A DNA stretch of 64,000 bases from Anaerolineales bacterium (lineage in GTDB: Bacteria; Chloroflexota; Anaerolineae; Anaerolineales; Villigracilaceae): the NCBI GenBank assembly GCA_019187665.1, contig JABARH010000010.1, positions 62,001 to 126,000 of the forward strand. The letters run 5' to 3'. This document shows positions 8,095 to 15,640 of this stretch, piece by piece (position 1 is the stretch's first letter; the number at the start of each line of letters is the position of its first letter). The notes under the pieces are model-generated. The model was not told where the DNA came from, did not search any database, and saw nothing but the letters and a program-made list of their open reading frames with translations. Both the position numbers and the translations under genes were made by a program.

Positions 8095-8436
8095 TTATTC
8101 GCCATACATTTCAAGCAGGCGTTGATAGACCGCCTGATCGCCTTCGCCGATGCCGGTCATTTGGAAACCCACATGACATATGTTCGGCATGATCGAATCC
8201 GGCTTGCACCATTTGACTTTGCCCGAAAAGAACATGAACAGGCGGTCCGAGAGATCCGGCGTCAACTCCATGTGCAGGCGATATTCCCTTTCGAGGGGGA
8301 GCGGCAGGCTGGTCTCCAGCCGGAAGCCGTCCCGGCTGATCTCCACGAGATGCCCGATCGGTTGCTCTGTTTCATCTTCGAGGACGCGCATGTAAAAACT
8401 GAATTTTTTCCGGGGCGTGTTCCTGCGTTCCTGCAT
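8095..8436 (-). CDS. PilZ-domain protein (putative c-di-GMP receptor)
   Basis: A roughly 113-residue single-domain protein. The two c-di-GMP-binding elements of PilZ are recognisable: an arginine cluster near the N-terminus (ERRNTPRKKFSF) and, about 30 residues later, EISRDGF in place of the usual D/N-x-S-x-x-G. The rest is a PilZ-like beta barrel ending in CHVGFQMTGI. The ATG at 8436 is chosen over an in-frame TTG at 8463 because a GGAAAGGA stretch lies just upstream of it. PilZ proteins read out c-di-GMP to control motility, surface attachment or enzymes. No partner is adjacent, but an HD-GYP phosphodiesterase is encoded at 47.9 kb. The first acidic residue of the second motif is Glu, so ligand binding is probable rather than certain. 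Confidence 0.8.
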   Translation of the reverse strand: MQERRNTPRKKFSFYMRVLEDETEQPIGHLVEISRDGFRLETSLPLPLEREYRLHMELTPDLSDRLFMFFSGKVKWCKPDSIMPNICHVGFQMTGIGEGDQAVYQRLLEMYGE

Positions 8437-8540
8437 GGTTTCTTTCCTTTCCGATTTTTTCAAGTATAGACGATGAGCGTTGGCGCGGCAATAGCGGGAT
8501 TATCGTTTAAAATAGCGGCACCTTGTTTGAGGAGCCTTCC

Positions 8541-9263
8541 ATGAACAACCTGCCTCTGTGGGTCCGCAAAACGCTTGCCTGGAGCGTCCATCTTTTCACC
8601 GCCACCGGCGCAATCTGGGGATTCCTGTCCCTGCGCGCCATCTACGATCACGAATGGAAACTCGCCATTATCTGGATGGCGGTCGCCATGTTCGTGGACG
8701 GATTCGACGGAACCCTCGCGCGCTGGTTCAACGTCAAGACCTACGCGCCCGGCGTGGATGGATCGCTCCTCGATAATCTCGTGGATTATTTTACCTACAC
8801 CGTCGTCCCCGCTTTCTTCCTCGTCGAAGCCGAACTGCTCCCGCCCGCGCTGGCCCTGCCCGGCGCGTTCGCCATCCTGCTCGCCTCGGCGTATCAATTC
8901 TCGCAGGTGGACGCCAAATCCGACGAGACCAACGAATATTTTTTCAAAGGCTTCCCCGACTACTGGAACATCATGGCGGTTTACATGCTCATCATGCAAA
9001 TGAATCCATGGCTCAACCTTGTTTTCCTCATTGTCTTTGCGATCCTGGTGTTTATCCCGGTTAAATATGTTTATCCCACCCGCACCGCGCGCCTCAAAAA
9101 ACTCACCCTCGCCCTCACCTACGTCTACGCCGCCATCGGCTTGATCGGCGTCATCCTCTTCCCCAACGTCCCGATGTGGATCATCTACGCCTCCTTCTTT
9201 TACGTGGCATACTACGTGGGACTTAGCCTGTGGCCGAAGAAAAAAATAACCGAGGCCGTATAA
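8541..9263 (+). CDS. pcs: Phosphatidylcholine synthase-like CDP-alcohol phosphotransferase
   Basis: A 240-residue integral membrane protein with about six to seven hydrophobic segments. The CDP-alcohol phosphotransferase signature is present as DGFDGTLARW...GVDGSLLDNLVD, whose aspartates bind metal and CDP-diacylglycerol. The surrounding pattern matches bacterial Pcs, which condenses choline with CDP-diacylglycerol at the membrane: an N-terminal AWSVHLFTATGA, then YFTYTVVPAFF, AYQFSQVDAKSDE and FFKGFPDYWN. GAGGAG lies a few bases before the ATG at 8541. The GNAT gene overlaps the stop codon (TAATG). Related phosphotransferases with other head groups cannot be excluded by reading alone. Confidence 0.83.
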   Translation: MNNLPLWVRKTLAWSVHLFTATGAIWGFLSLRAIYDHEWKLAIIWMAVAMFVDGFDGTLARWFNVKTYAPGVDGSLLDNLVDYFTYTVVPAFFLVEAELLPPALALPGAFAILLASAYQFSQVDAKSDETNEYFFKGFPDYWNIMAVYMLIMQMNPWLNLVFLIVFAILVFIPVKYVYPTRTARLKKLTLALTYVYAAIGLIGVILFPNVPMWIIYASFFYVAYYVGLSLWPKKKITEAV

Positions 9264-9694
9264 TGTTGATTGAACAAGCCGATGCAGTCAGCGACGAACT
9301 GCTCGACGCGCTGACGCGACTCATTCCTCAACTGAAGATTTCCTCCCCTCGCCTCACGCGCGACGGGCTGGCAGGTTTGCTCGCCTCCGACGCGACCAGC
9401 CTGCTGACCGCCCGCGACGGCGGCGGAGTCATCGTGGGCATGTTGACCCTCGTCCACTACCGCACCCCGACCGGGCTCCGCGCGCGGATCGAGGATGTGG
9501 TTGTGGACGAATCCGCGCGCGGAAAAGGAATCGCCGTTGCATTGGTCCAACGCGCGTTGAGTCTCGCCCGCGAAAAAGGCGCGGACGGCGTGGCGCTCAC
9601 CTCCAATCCAAAACGCGAGGCGGCTAATCGGTTGTATCAAAAAGCGGGATTCAAGATATGGGAGACGAATGTGTATTTCTATAAATTCGAATAA
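9263..9694 (+). CDS. GNAT-family N-acetyltransferase
   Basis: A 143-residue acetyltransferase. The acetyl-CoA-binding loop appears as VVDESARGKGIAVALVQRAL (the R/Q-x-x-G-x-G/A pattern), and the final motif is AANRLYQKAGFKIWETNVYFYKF. The ATG at 9263 overlaps the stop of the upstream phosphatidylcholine synthase gene, so the two are translationally coupled, but the sequence gives no hint that the substrate is a lipid. A terminator follows within a few bases. Confidence 0.88.
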   Translation: MLIEQADAVSDELLDALTRLIPQLKISSPRLTRDGLAGLLASDATSLLTARDGGGVIVGMLTLVHYRTPTGLRARIEDVVVDESARGKGIAVALVQRALSLAREKGADGVALTSNPKREAANRLYQKAGFKIWETNVYFYKFE

Positions 9695-9696
9695 CC

Positions 9697-9727
9697 AGCC
9701 GGGTTTCCCACGGGAGCCCGGCTTTTG
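9697..9727. terminator. Terminator between convergent genes
   Basis: AGCCGGG (9697-9703) pairs with CCCGGCT (9717-9723), followed by TTTTG. It serves the plus-strand acetyltransferase gene and may act weakly on the minus-strand membrane gene. Confidence 0.8.
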
Positions 9728-9728
9728 T

Positions 9729-10088
9729 TTACATCGAAGACAGGACCGCCACGATCAGCACCAGGACGATCGCGAGCGTGGCTGAAAGCAAAGTCCAGTT
9801 CAGCATGTGACCGGTGCCCGGATATCCATCGCGTTTTTCGGTGACGTAGAGATACAGTCCGATAACGCCGATGACCAGGTTGCCCAGATAGGCCAGTCCA
9901 TAAACGAGGGCAATGATGAGCGTGATGATCTCGCCGGTACTGTAATCCCAATCGAAGGCGCCATAAGAGATCAGGTTGCCCACGAAGATAAGGATCAACA
10001 ACACAAGCAAGAGAGCCGCGCCGCCAAATTCGCCGAGCAACAACCAGAGCGCGGAGCGATCCAATTTTTGATACGTTTCATTGTTCAT
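9729..10088 (-). CDS. Small membrane protein of unknown function
   Basis: A 119-residue protein with three predicted transmembrane helices (around residues 14-36, 54-82 and 98-117) separated by short polar loops. No family signature was recognised. The layout recalls small DUF4870- or DUF805-like membrane proteins, but this is not demonstrated. It starts 14 bp after the stop of the PlsC-type acyltransferase gene and is preceded by AAAGGAGAAACC, so the two form an operon and it may act with the acyltransferase or simply share its promoter. Confidence 0.6.
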   Translation of the reverse strand: MNNETYQKLDRSALWLLLGEFGGAALLLVLLILIFVGNLISYGAFDWDYSTGEIITLIIALVYGLAYLGNLVIGVIGLYLYVTEKRDGYPGTGHMLNWTLLSATLAIVLVLIVAVLSSM

Positions 10089-10102
10089 GGTTTCTCCTTT
10101 TG

Positions 10103-10777
10103 CTACTGCTCGAATTTCAAAAAAGTTGTCGTCGCCTTCGACACGTCGCTGTATTCGCCGCGATATTCTTCCGGGAGCAGCGCGGCGAGTTGATACATCA
10201 TTTCATCCACGATCTGCTGACGCTCTTCTTTCCCGATTCGTTCCCCATGGGTCTCAATGCGGAACGACTGCCCGACGCGGATGTGAAAATCGGTGCGGCG
10301 CAGACGCTTTAGGTTGGGCAGGAAATTTTCCCCGCCCCAATGCGCGATCGGAAGGATGGGCGCATGACTGTGCAGGGCGAGCATCGCCGCGCCGGGATGC
10401 GCGCGCAGGAGTTTCCCATTTTTGTTGCGCGTGCCCTCCGGCGCGACCCCGAAAATATACCCCTCGTTGAGTTTTTCCAGCGCGGCGCGCAGGGCAGAGG
10501 TGTCCGCCTCCCCGCGTCGCACCGGCACTGCGCCCCACAGGTTGAACAGCCAGTGAAAGAAGGGGATATCCCAGGTTTCCACTTTGGCCCAGCCGGTAAC
10601 GGGTCGCGGCCAAAGCCAGCCAAACATGACCGGCACCTCAAGTTGGCCGGTATGATTCACGATGATGATCAACGGCCCGCACAGCGGAACCTTGTTCATC
10701 TCCGGCGCGTTGACGCGGCAGAGGACGGATAAACCGATTTTTATAATGATATAAACGTACCAGCGAATAAAATCCAT
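10103..10777 (-). CDS. plsC: 1-acyl-sn-glycerol-3-phosphate acyltransferase (PlsC family)
   Basis: A 224-residue membrane-associated acyltransferase that transfers an acyl chain to the sn-2 position of lysophosphatidic acid. Visible blocks are the catalytic NHTGQLEVPV (an H-x4-E version of the usual H-x4-D), GWAKVETWDIPFFHWLFNLWG, and PEGTRNKNGKLLRAHPG, the glycerol-phosphate-binding block. An N-terminal hydrophobic stretch (residues 5-20) probably anchors it. Together with the lipid kinase next door (11045) and PlsX at 50.2 kb, it suggests phosphatidate synthesis. The glutamate in block I is worth noting but occurs in other PlsC-like proteins. Confidence 0.9.
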   Translation of the reverse strand: MDFIRWYVYIIIKIGLSVLCRVNAPEMNKVPLCGPLIIIVNHTGQLEVPVMFGWLWPRPVTGWAKVETWDIPFFHWLFNLWGAVPVRRGEADTSALRAALEKLNEGYIFGVAPEGTRNKNGKLLRAHPGAAMLALHSHAPILPIAHWGGENFLPNLKRLRRTDFHIRVGQSFRIETHGERIGKEERQQIVDEMMYQLAALLPEEYRGEYSDVSKATTTFLKFEQ

Positions 10778-10888
10778 TTGTGTCTGCCGCCAAGTGTGAA
10801 CGTTGCGAAAATAATCTCGTCATCCGCGTAGACAGAGTTAGAAGACGCCCGCTGAGCGCGGTAACGCTATGTGTTCGTTAATTTTCAT

Positions 10889-11001
10889 CTCTCTACCGTA
10901 CATTTGCACCGCTACGCCCGCAAAGAACGCAAAGAAAACCTTTTTCACTTGGCGACCTTAGCGTGCTTTGCGGTAAAAATCTTCTCATGTACGGTAGAGA
11001 A
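10889..11001 (-). mobile_element. Miniature element family A, copy 2 (short form)
   Basis: A 113-bp element in opposite orientation to copy 1, with the same 14-bp inverted ends and an almost identical interior, but without the 24-bp internal segment. It is flanked by a perfect 8-bp direct repeat, ATTTTCAT at 10881-10888 and 11002-11009. It occupies the space between the acyltransferase start and the lipid kinase stop. Nothing else was recognised in this intergenic region. Confidence 0.93.
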
Positions 11002-11044
11002 ATTTTCATCAGATATGGGCGTTATTTTAACGATCTCTGCAGGG

Positions 11045-11986
11045 TCAGGATGCTTTGGATTCCATTGTTTCAAGCGTTACAAAATCCAGCGCGGCGGGAA
11101 TGAGTTCCACTTCCAGTTCGTTGCCCTGCACACAGACCATCTCTCCGTCGGCGTGAACCGGCAGCGTCCCTTCGAGGGCGCGGATGGTTGCCTTTCTGGA
11201 GCGGCGCATTTTCACTTCGGGCTGGGTGGCTTGCGTGCCCTTGAGAAAATATGGGATGAGCTGGAACAACCGCAGGCGCGAGGCCTCGGACGCGATGCAA
11301 AAATCGAGCAGGCCGTCATCGGGCTGGCTGTCGGGCGCCATCATAAAACCGCCGCCCATGCGCCGCCCGTTCATAATGGAGGTCATCAGCGAGGGTTGGA
11401 TAAACGTCTCCTGCTCCAGCGCGATCTCCACTTTCGGCGCGTGAAAATACAGGAAGATGGTTTTGATTACGCCGACCAGATAGGGGATCAACCCCACCGC
11501 CCAGCGAACCTTGACGGCCTCGAAGCCCACCATGGCGTCGAAGCCGATGCCGATACCGTTTGCAAAATAACGGCCTTCGGGATAATCTCCTCCGCGCACA
11601 ATGCCCACGTCAATTGGGCGGCGCTGCCCTTCCGCCAATGCGCGCGCGCCCTGCTCTATCGAATGGTGATGCCCCACCCCAAAGAGCAAATCATTGCCGG
11701 TGCCAATCGGCAGAACGCTGAACGCGGCGTGACCGAAGCCCGCCTCCCGCGCGCGCATCAAGCCGTTGATCGCCTCGTTGGCGGTCCCGTCGCCGCTGGC
11801 GGTGGAGATCACGTCATATCCCTCGCGGGCGGCGGCTTCGGCCAATTCGGCGGCGTGCCAGGGACGCCTGGTCATCACCAGCGTGAAGTCCAGGTGGAAC
11901 GAGCGCAGTATTTCCTCGATCTGCGGAATCGCTTTCCCGGCCTGTCCGCGTCCCGACGTGGGATTCACAATGATGTAATGGCGCAT
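11045..11986 (-). CDS. Diacylglycerol kinase-like lipid kinase (YegS/DagK family)
   Basis: A 313-residue soluble kinase. Family marks are the N-terminal IIVNPTSGRG, the nucleotide-binding loop ASGDGTANEAINGL, LPIGTGNDLLFGVG and a C-terminal LPVHADGEMV. Members phosphorylate diacylglycerol or related lipids; in bacteria they recycle diacylglycerol into phosphatidate. The start at 11986 is preferred over upstream frame extension because the family begins at this point and a purine-rich stretch precedes it. With the neighbouring acyltransferase it forms a phospholipid block interrupted by a miniature element. Confidence 0.9.
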   Translation of the reverse strand: MRHYIIVNPTSGRGQAGKAIPQIEEILRSFHLDFTLVMTRRPWHAAELAEAAAREGYDVISTASGDGTANEAINGLMRAREAGFGHAAFSVLPIGTGNDLLFGVGHHHSIEQGARALAEGQRRPIDVGIVRGGDYPEGRYFANGIGIGFDAMVGFEAVKVRWAVGLIPYLVGVIKTIFLYFHAPKVEIALEQETFIQPSLMTSIMNGRRMGGGFMMAPDSQPDDGLLDFCIASEASRLRLFQLIPYFLKGTQATQPEVKMRRSRKATIRALEGTLPVHADGEMVCVQGNELEVELIPAALDFVTLETMESKAS

Positions 11987-12040
11987 GTTTTCCGGCTCCG
12001 ATTTCCTCAATGGTTTTGCCGAGTGTATCACGAACGCATC

Positions 12041-12625
12041 TCACGGATGCGACTTCAAATAATCGTCGGGTGTGTCGAGATCCGCGAGAATGGAAGGGTC
12101 GTCAACCGTCACATACTCGATTCCGGTCGCGTGACGATTCAGAAAATCACGCGGAGATTCAACCGCCGGCATGGATAGAATCTCCGACCACAGCGGCCGC
12201 GCCGCCAGCCAGGGATGTCCGCGCCGCATCTGATAACTGGGGACAACCAGATTGGCCTTTGTCTCCTCAAAGCGACTCGTCACCGCCTGCACGCTTCTTT
12301 CCTGAATCTGGGGCTGGTCGCCGAGGAAGATCAATGCCGCCCCCGCCGTAGGTTTTAACGCCCTCAACCCGCATTGCAAAGAGGATAACATTCCGCCCGA
12401 TTTAAAATCCATGTTGTGCGCGACTTGTACCTTGTAACTTGTAACCAATTTTTCCACACGTTCGCGCTCCCCGCCTGTGACAACGATGATGTCGTCCAGC
12501 CCCGCGCGGCGGATCGTCTCGATCACTTGACCGAGGACGGTTGTCTCTCCCCAGGGCAGGAGCATCTTCGGTTGTCCCATGCGCGTGGATTGACCGGCGG
12601 CGAGGATCAGGGCGGTGATTTTCAT
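12041..12625 (-). CDS. MobA/MocA-like nucleotidyltransferase
   Basis: A 194-residue NTP-transferase fold protein. The start LILAAGQSTRMGQPKMLLPW carries the GTP/CTP-binding signature, and LIFLGDQPQI contains the metal-binding aspartate. The overall pattern (SYQMRRGHPWLAARPLW, DLDTPDDY) is that of MocA-type molybdenum cofactor cytidylyltransferases. These attach CMP to molybdopterin for enzymes of the xanthine dehydrogenase family. No such enzyme is in the window; the tungsto/molybdo-enzyme at 39 kb (AOR family) uses a different cofactor form. The ATG overlaps the upstream lipoprotein stop by four bases (ATGA). Confidence 0.85.
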   Translation of the reverse strand: MKITALILAAGQSTRMGQPKMLLPWGETTVLGQVIETIRRAGLDDIIVVTGGERERVEKLVTSYKVQVAHNMDFKSGGMLSSLQCGLRALKPTAGAALIFLGDQPQIQERSVQAVTSRFEETKANLVVPSYQMRRGHPWLAARPLWSEILSMPAVESPRDFLNRHATGIEYVTVDDPSILADLDTPDDYLKSHP

Positions 12626-13875
12626 GGCGCGAAGTCGAAGGAGCTGCCTTGCTCGCCGGGCTGGTAGCCGCCTGTGAGGACAGCCAGTACGGAAACCCCG
12701 GCTTGACCCAGACGCAATTCGCCTTCGGCGATATAGAGGAAGCGGTCCGCGTCCACCCAGGTCAGCGAGTAGGGCGCGGCCCGGTCCAGCAGGGGCGCGG
12801 GAAGGCTGGTTACGCTGGCGATGAACAGGCGGGAGGGGTCGTCTGTCCAGTAGGTGAAGCGCGCCGAATCGAGCGACCAGGCCCAAAGTCCGAATTGAGA
12901 CGAGCGGGGGTAGGTCCCGATCGTTTTGTCGGCGGTCGAGGCGTCTATCACGTGAAAATCGAATGAATCGTCCGTCGCCGTGAGATACGCGACTTTGCTT
13001 CCGTTGGGCGCGATCAGCGGCTGGCCGACGCGAATATCGGCGATGGCGAATTCGGCGAGTTGAGCGGTGAAGGATCCGTTCGCGGCGACGTAGAGGAAGC
13101 GCGCTTTTTGCCCGTCGTTGCCGGGGATGACAGTGTAGAAGCCGCTCGAATCGTTGAGCCAGACCACCTGCGGATAATATGACCAGTCGGCGTTGGTGTT
13201 AACCTGCGGAAAGTCGAGCGCGCTGACGAGGGTCGGATTATCGACGCGCAGAACGTTGATGCGGTTGACGGTTGTGAGGGCAAGCAGTGCGCCGTTGGGG
13301 GAGAAAGTGAATTTTCCGCCGCCTTGTTGGATCAGGGTTTGCGCGGCAGGCGCGTCGGCATCCACGCGATGGAGATCGTCGCCGTATTGTCCTTGAACGG
13401 ATGCGATGGCGCTGAAGTAAAGGATGTGCGTGCCGGGTTGGAAATCCAATTGACCGAGAAAGGGGCGGCCCGTGAGAGCCGGTACGTCTGCGACCAGTTC
13501 GCGCGCGTTGCTTCCGTCGCTGTTGACCGCCCATAGGGTCTGACCGCGCGTGTAGGCGATGACTTGTCCGTCATCGGAGAGACTGAACATGCCGGCGCTG
13601 CCTTCATGGGTGATTTGCCGGGCGGGCGTGGTCTCGCTCCAGAACCAGAGGTTGCCATCCAGGGTGTAGGCAACTTTCAACCCGGACGGTTGGGCGGCGG
13701 GCTGGGTCGAATTTTGTGTCGGTTCGTGCGGGACGATTGACGGAATGTTTTCTGGAATCTGCGAGGCGGCGGCGATGGTTGGCACAGGTGAAACGGTTGC
13801 CTGTGGCGCGGAGCCGCAGGCGAGGATGAATAACACGATGAGAAAAACAAAAAGCACGCGAGATAATTTTGACAT
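12622..13875 (-). CDS. Lipoprotein with TolB-like beta-propeller repeats
   Basis: A 417-residue exported lipoprotein. The signal peptide ends in a lipobox (VLFILACGS, lipidated Cys about residue 20). It is followed by a Pro/Ser/Thr-rich linker and then by repeated blades of the kind LKVAYTLDGNLWFWSET, MFSLSDDGQVIAYTR and FTFSPNGALLALTT, which suggest a WD40/TolB-like propeller. A role in binding partners or ligands at the outer face of the membrane is inferred from the fold alone. The ATG at 13875 is chosen because it begins a proper signal peptide. The frame is open upstream only because it runs into the miniature element at 13895. It is translationally coupled to the nucleotidyltransferase gene. 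Confidence 0.8.
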   Translation of the reverse strand: MSKLSRVLFVFLIVLFILACGSAPQATVSPVPTIAAASQIPENIPSIVPHEPTQNSTQPAAQPSGLKVAYTLDGNLWFWSETTPARQITHEGSAGMFSLSDDGQVIAYTRGQTLWAVNSDGSNARELVADVPALTGRPFLGQLDFQPGTHILYFSAIASVQGQYGDDLHRVDADAPAAQTLIQQGGGKFTFSPNGALLALTTVNRINVLRVDNPTLVSALDFPQVNTNADWSYYPQVVWLNDSSGFYTVIPGNDGQKARFLYVAANGSFTAQLAEFAIADIRVGQPLIAPNGSKVAYLTATDDSFDFHVIDASTADKTIGTYPRSSQFGLWAWSLDSARFTYWTDDPSRLFIASVTSLPAPLLDRAAPYSLTWVDADRFLYIAEGELRLGQAGVSVLAVLTGGYQPGEQGSSFDFAP

Positions 13876-13894
13876 GATCTGCCTTCGATTCTGT

Positions 13895-14047
13895 CTTGGC
13901 TTTCTCAAAGTCGGAGATTCCTCAACGCGAGTTACGCCAATCAGCGAATGACGCGAATAAACCCAAGAAAATTTGCGAAATTCGCCTATTCGTGGCATTC
14001 GCGTTCCAAACCCGCCGGTTTGTCAAGCGACTTTGAAAAGACCATAC
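13895..14047 (+). mobile_element. Miniature element family B, copy 1
   Basis: An approximately 153-bp element beginning TTGGCTTTCTCAAAGTCGG and ending CTTTGAAAAGACCATA; the two ends are imperfect inverted repeats of about 18 bp. It is flanked by a perfect 9-bp direct repeat, CGATTCTGT at 13886-13894 and 14048-14056. Near-identical copies lie at 21900 and 50039. It sits between two divergently transcribed lipoprotein genes and may carry or disrupt their promoters. It has no credible gene of its own. Confidence 0.9.
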
Positions 14048-14142
14048 CGATTCTGTGCGATGGAACGTGGCGGCGCGAGGATTGGTTCCAATATAGCACG
14101 GTTTCGTTTTACAATTGCAGCCATCTCAGGAAGGATGCCTCG

Positions 14143-14829
14143 ATGAAACGAATTGTTTCTGCGCTGATGCTGCTCTTGTTGACCGGCTGTGCCATGCCCG
14201 ACCTGTCTTATTTCCTGCAAGCCGTCCCGCCGACTGCGACTGCGACAGCGACCTCCAGCCCGACGGTCACGCTTGCGCCGGGCGAGACGCGTGCGCCCAC
14301 CGACACGCCGACTCCCACCGACGTTCCAAGCGAAACGCCCGCGCCTGCGACCGCCACCGCCTCATTCACGCGCACACCGACGAAACGCCCCACCATCACG
14401 CTCGAGGCGGCGGACCTGAGCGGGTTTAATTTCGGGAGTCCGATCTTCACCTCCATCCTCGTTTCCACCGACACGATCCGCTGGGGCGCGTGCGGCGGGG
14501 CGGGCCCGTTCGAGATCAAATTCACCGTGCGCGTCGTGCGCCCGAAGGGGTTGTATTATGTCCTGCTCTTCATGCGCCTGCAAGACAAGTACACCTACAT
14601 CCGCTCCGATTGGTTCGGCGGCGCGATCATGAATACCGATAAAAATAAAGTCGTTTACACGTACACCATCACAAAGGACAACATTACAAACTATCAGGAT
14701 TTTGACGAAGCCTGGCTTCAATATCAAGTGGTCGCGGCGGACCGTTACCGGAACGTTTTGGGAAGTTCGCTAATCTATCAAGATAAGATCAATTTGATCC
14801 ATTGCGCCACGCCGACGCCGGGGTCGTAG
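14143..14829 (+). CDS. Lipoprotein with Pro/Thr-rich linker, unknown function
   Basis: A 228-residue exported protein. Residues 1-16 are a signal peptide ending in the lipobox LLLLTGC. A Thr/Pro/Ala linker (about residues 30-85) leads to a globular C-terminal domain of about 140 residues rich in beta strands and aromatics (RWGACGGAGPFEIKFTVRV, YIRSDWFGG, YTYTITKDNI), ending in a Cys-containing IHCATPTPGS. The architecture (lipid anchor, long stalk, beta sandwich) is frequent in Anaerolineae but the domain was not recognised. AGGAAGGA at about 14128-14135 supports the ATG at 14143. An open frame extends upstream into the miniature element but is rejected. Confidence 0.75.
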   Translation: MKRIVSALMLLLLTGCAMPDLSYFLQAVPPTATATATSSPTVTLAPGETRAPTDTPTPTDVPSETPAPATATASFTRTPTKRPTITLEAADLSGFNFGSPIFTSILVSTDTIRWGACGGAGPFEIKFTVRVVRPKGLYYVLLFMRLQDKYTYIRSDWFGGAIMNTDKNKVVYTYTITKDNITNYQDFDEAWLQYQVVAADRYRNVLGSSLIYQDKINLIHCATPTPGS

Positions 14830-14887
14830 AATTTTTTATTCAAGTTTCGTCAGCAGTTGAACTGCGGACGAATGAGCAACCACTACA

Positions 14888-15640
14888 ATGATTTTTCCTC
14901 CCGAATTAATTTCCTTCCTTCGTAAAGCGGAGCGCGTCGCGGCTTTAACCGGAGCGGGCGTCTCGCAGGAATCGGGACTGCGCACCTTCCGAGATTCGCA
15001 GTCCGGTCTCTGGGCGCAGTACAAGCCGACCGACCTCGCCTCGCCCGAAGCGTTCGCGCGCGACCCAAAACTGGTCTGGGATTGGTACGCGTGGCGGCGC
15101 GAGGCGATCAAATCCGCGCGACCGAATCCCGGTCACTACGCGTTGGCTGAGATGGAGAGTCGCGTCGCGGAGTTTTCGTTGATCACGCAAAACGTGGACG
15201 GGTTGCATCGCATGGCGGGGAGCAAACGCGTCCACGAATTGCATGGAAGTATTCAGCGCGTGCGTTGCTCTGTGTGCGGACGCTACGCCGAAACGTGGGG
15301 CGACGATTCAGATCAAGTGCCTGCGTGCGAGAACTGCGGAGAAATGTTGAGGCCGGATGTCGTCTGGTTTGGCGAACCCCTCCCGCGCTCCGAGTTGGAG
15401 GCGGCGGTGAAAGCCTCATGTGTCTGCGATGTTTTCTTTTCGGTCGGCACGTCGGGGATCGTCCAGCCCGCGGCGGCGCTCCCATTCGCGGCGAAAAATA
15501 AAGGAGCGGCCGTCGTTGAGGTCAATCTCGAACCGACGCCGCTCACAGAGAAGGCGGATTTTTTCTTGCAGGGAAAGTCCGGTGAAGTATTGCCGGAGTT
15601 GGTAAATGCCGTCTGGGATTCTACGCATCCCAGTCGTTGA
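14888..15640 (+). CDS. cobB: NAD-dependent protein deacylase, sirtuin class III (CobB-like)
   Basis: A 250-residue Sir2 enzyme that removes acyl groups from lysines using NAD. It shows GAGVSQESGLRTFR (residues 23-35), TQNVDGLH (100-107), the catalytic His119 in HELHG, and four zinc cysteines at 127, 130, 147 and 150. Tyr67 and Arg70 (WYAWRRE) form the YxxR pair typical of class III sirtuins, which favour succinyl- and malonyl-lysine. Substrate preference is inferred from this pair. Its 3' end overlaps the converging membrane-protein gene by 20 bp. Confidence 0.94.
   Translation: MIFPPELISFLRKAERVAALTGAGVSQESGLRTFRDSQSGLWAQYKPTDLASPEAFARDPKLVWDWYAWRREAIKSARPNPGHYALAEMESRVAEFSLITQNVDGLHRMAGSKRVHELHGSIQRVRCSVCGRYAETWGDDSDQVPACENCGEMLRPDVVWFGEPLPRSELEAAVKASCVCDVFFSVGTSGIVQPAAALPFAAKNKGAAVVEVNLEPTPLTEKADFFLQGKSGEVLPELVNAVWDSTHPSR

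Noticed and set aside
10871..12178. A 435-codon plus-strand frame opposite the lipid kinase
   Set aside because: It starts inside a miniature element region and is antisense to a well-supported kinase gene, with no family-like composition.
13948..14142. N-terminal extension of the 14143 lipoprotein, and an apparent shared protein N-terminus at 13948 and 21952
   Set aside because: The shared residues come from the family B miniature element. The real start at 14143 has a Shine-Dalgarno and signal peptide.
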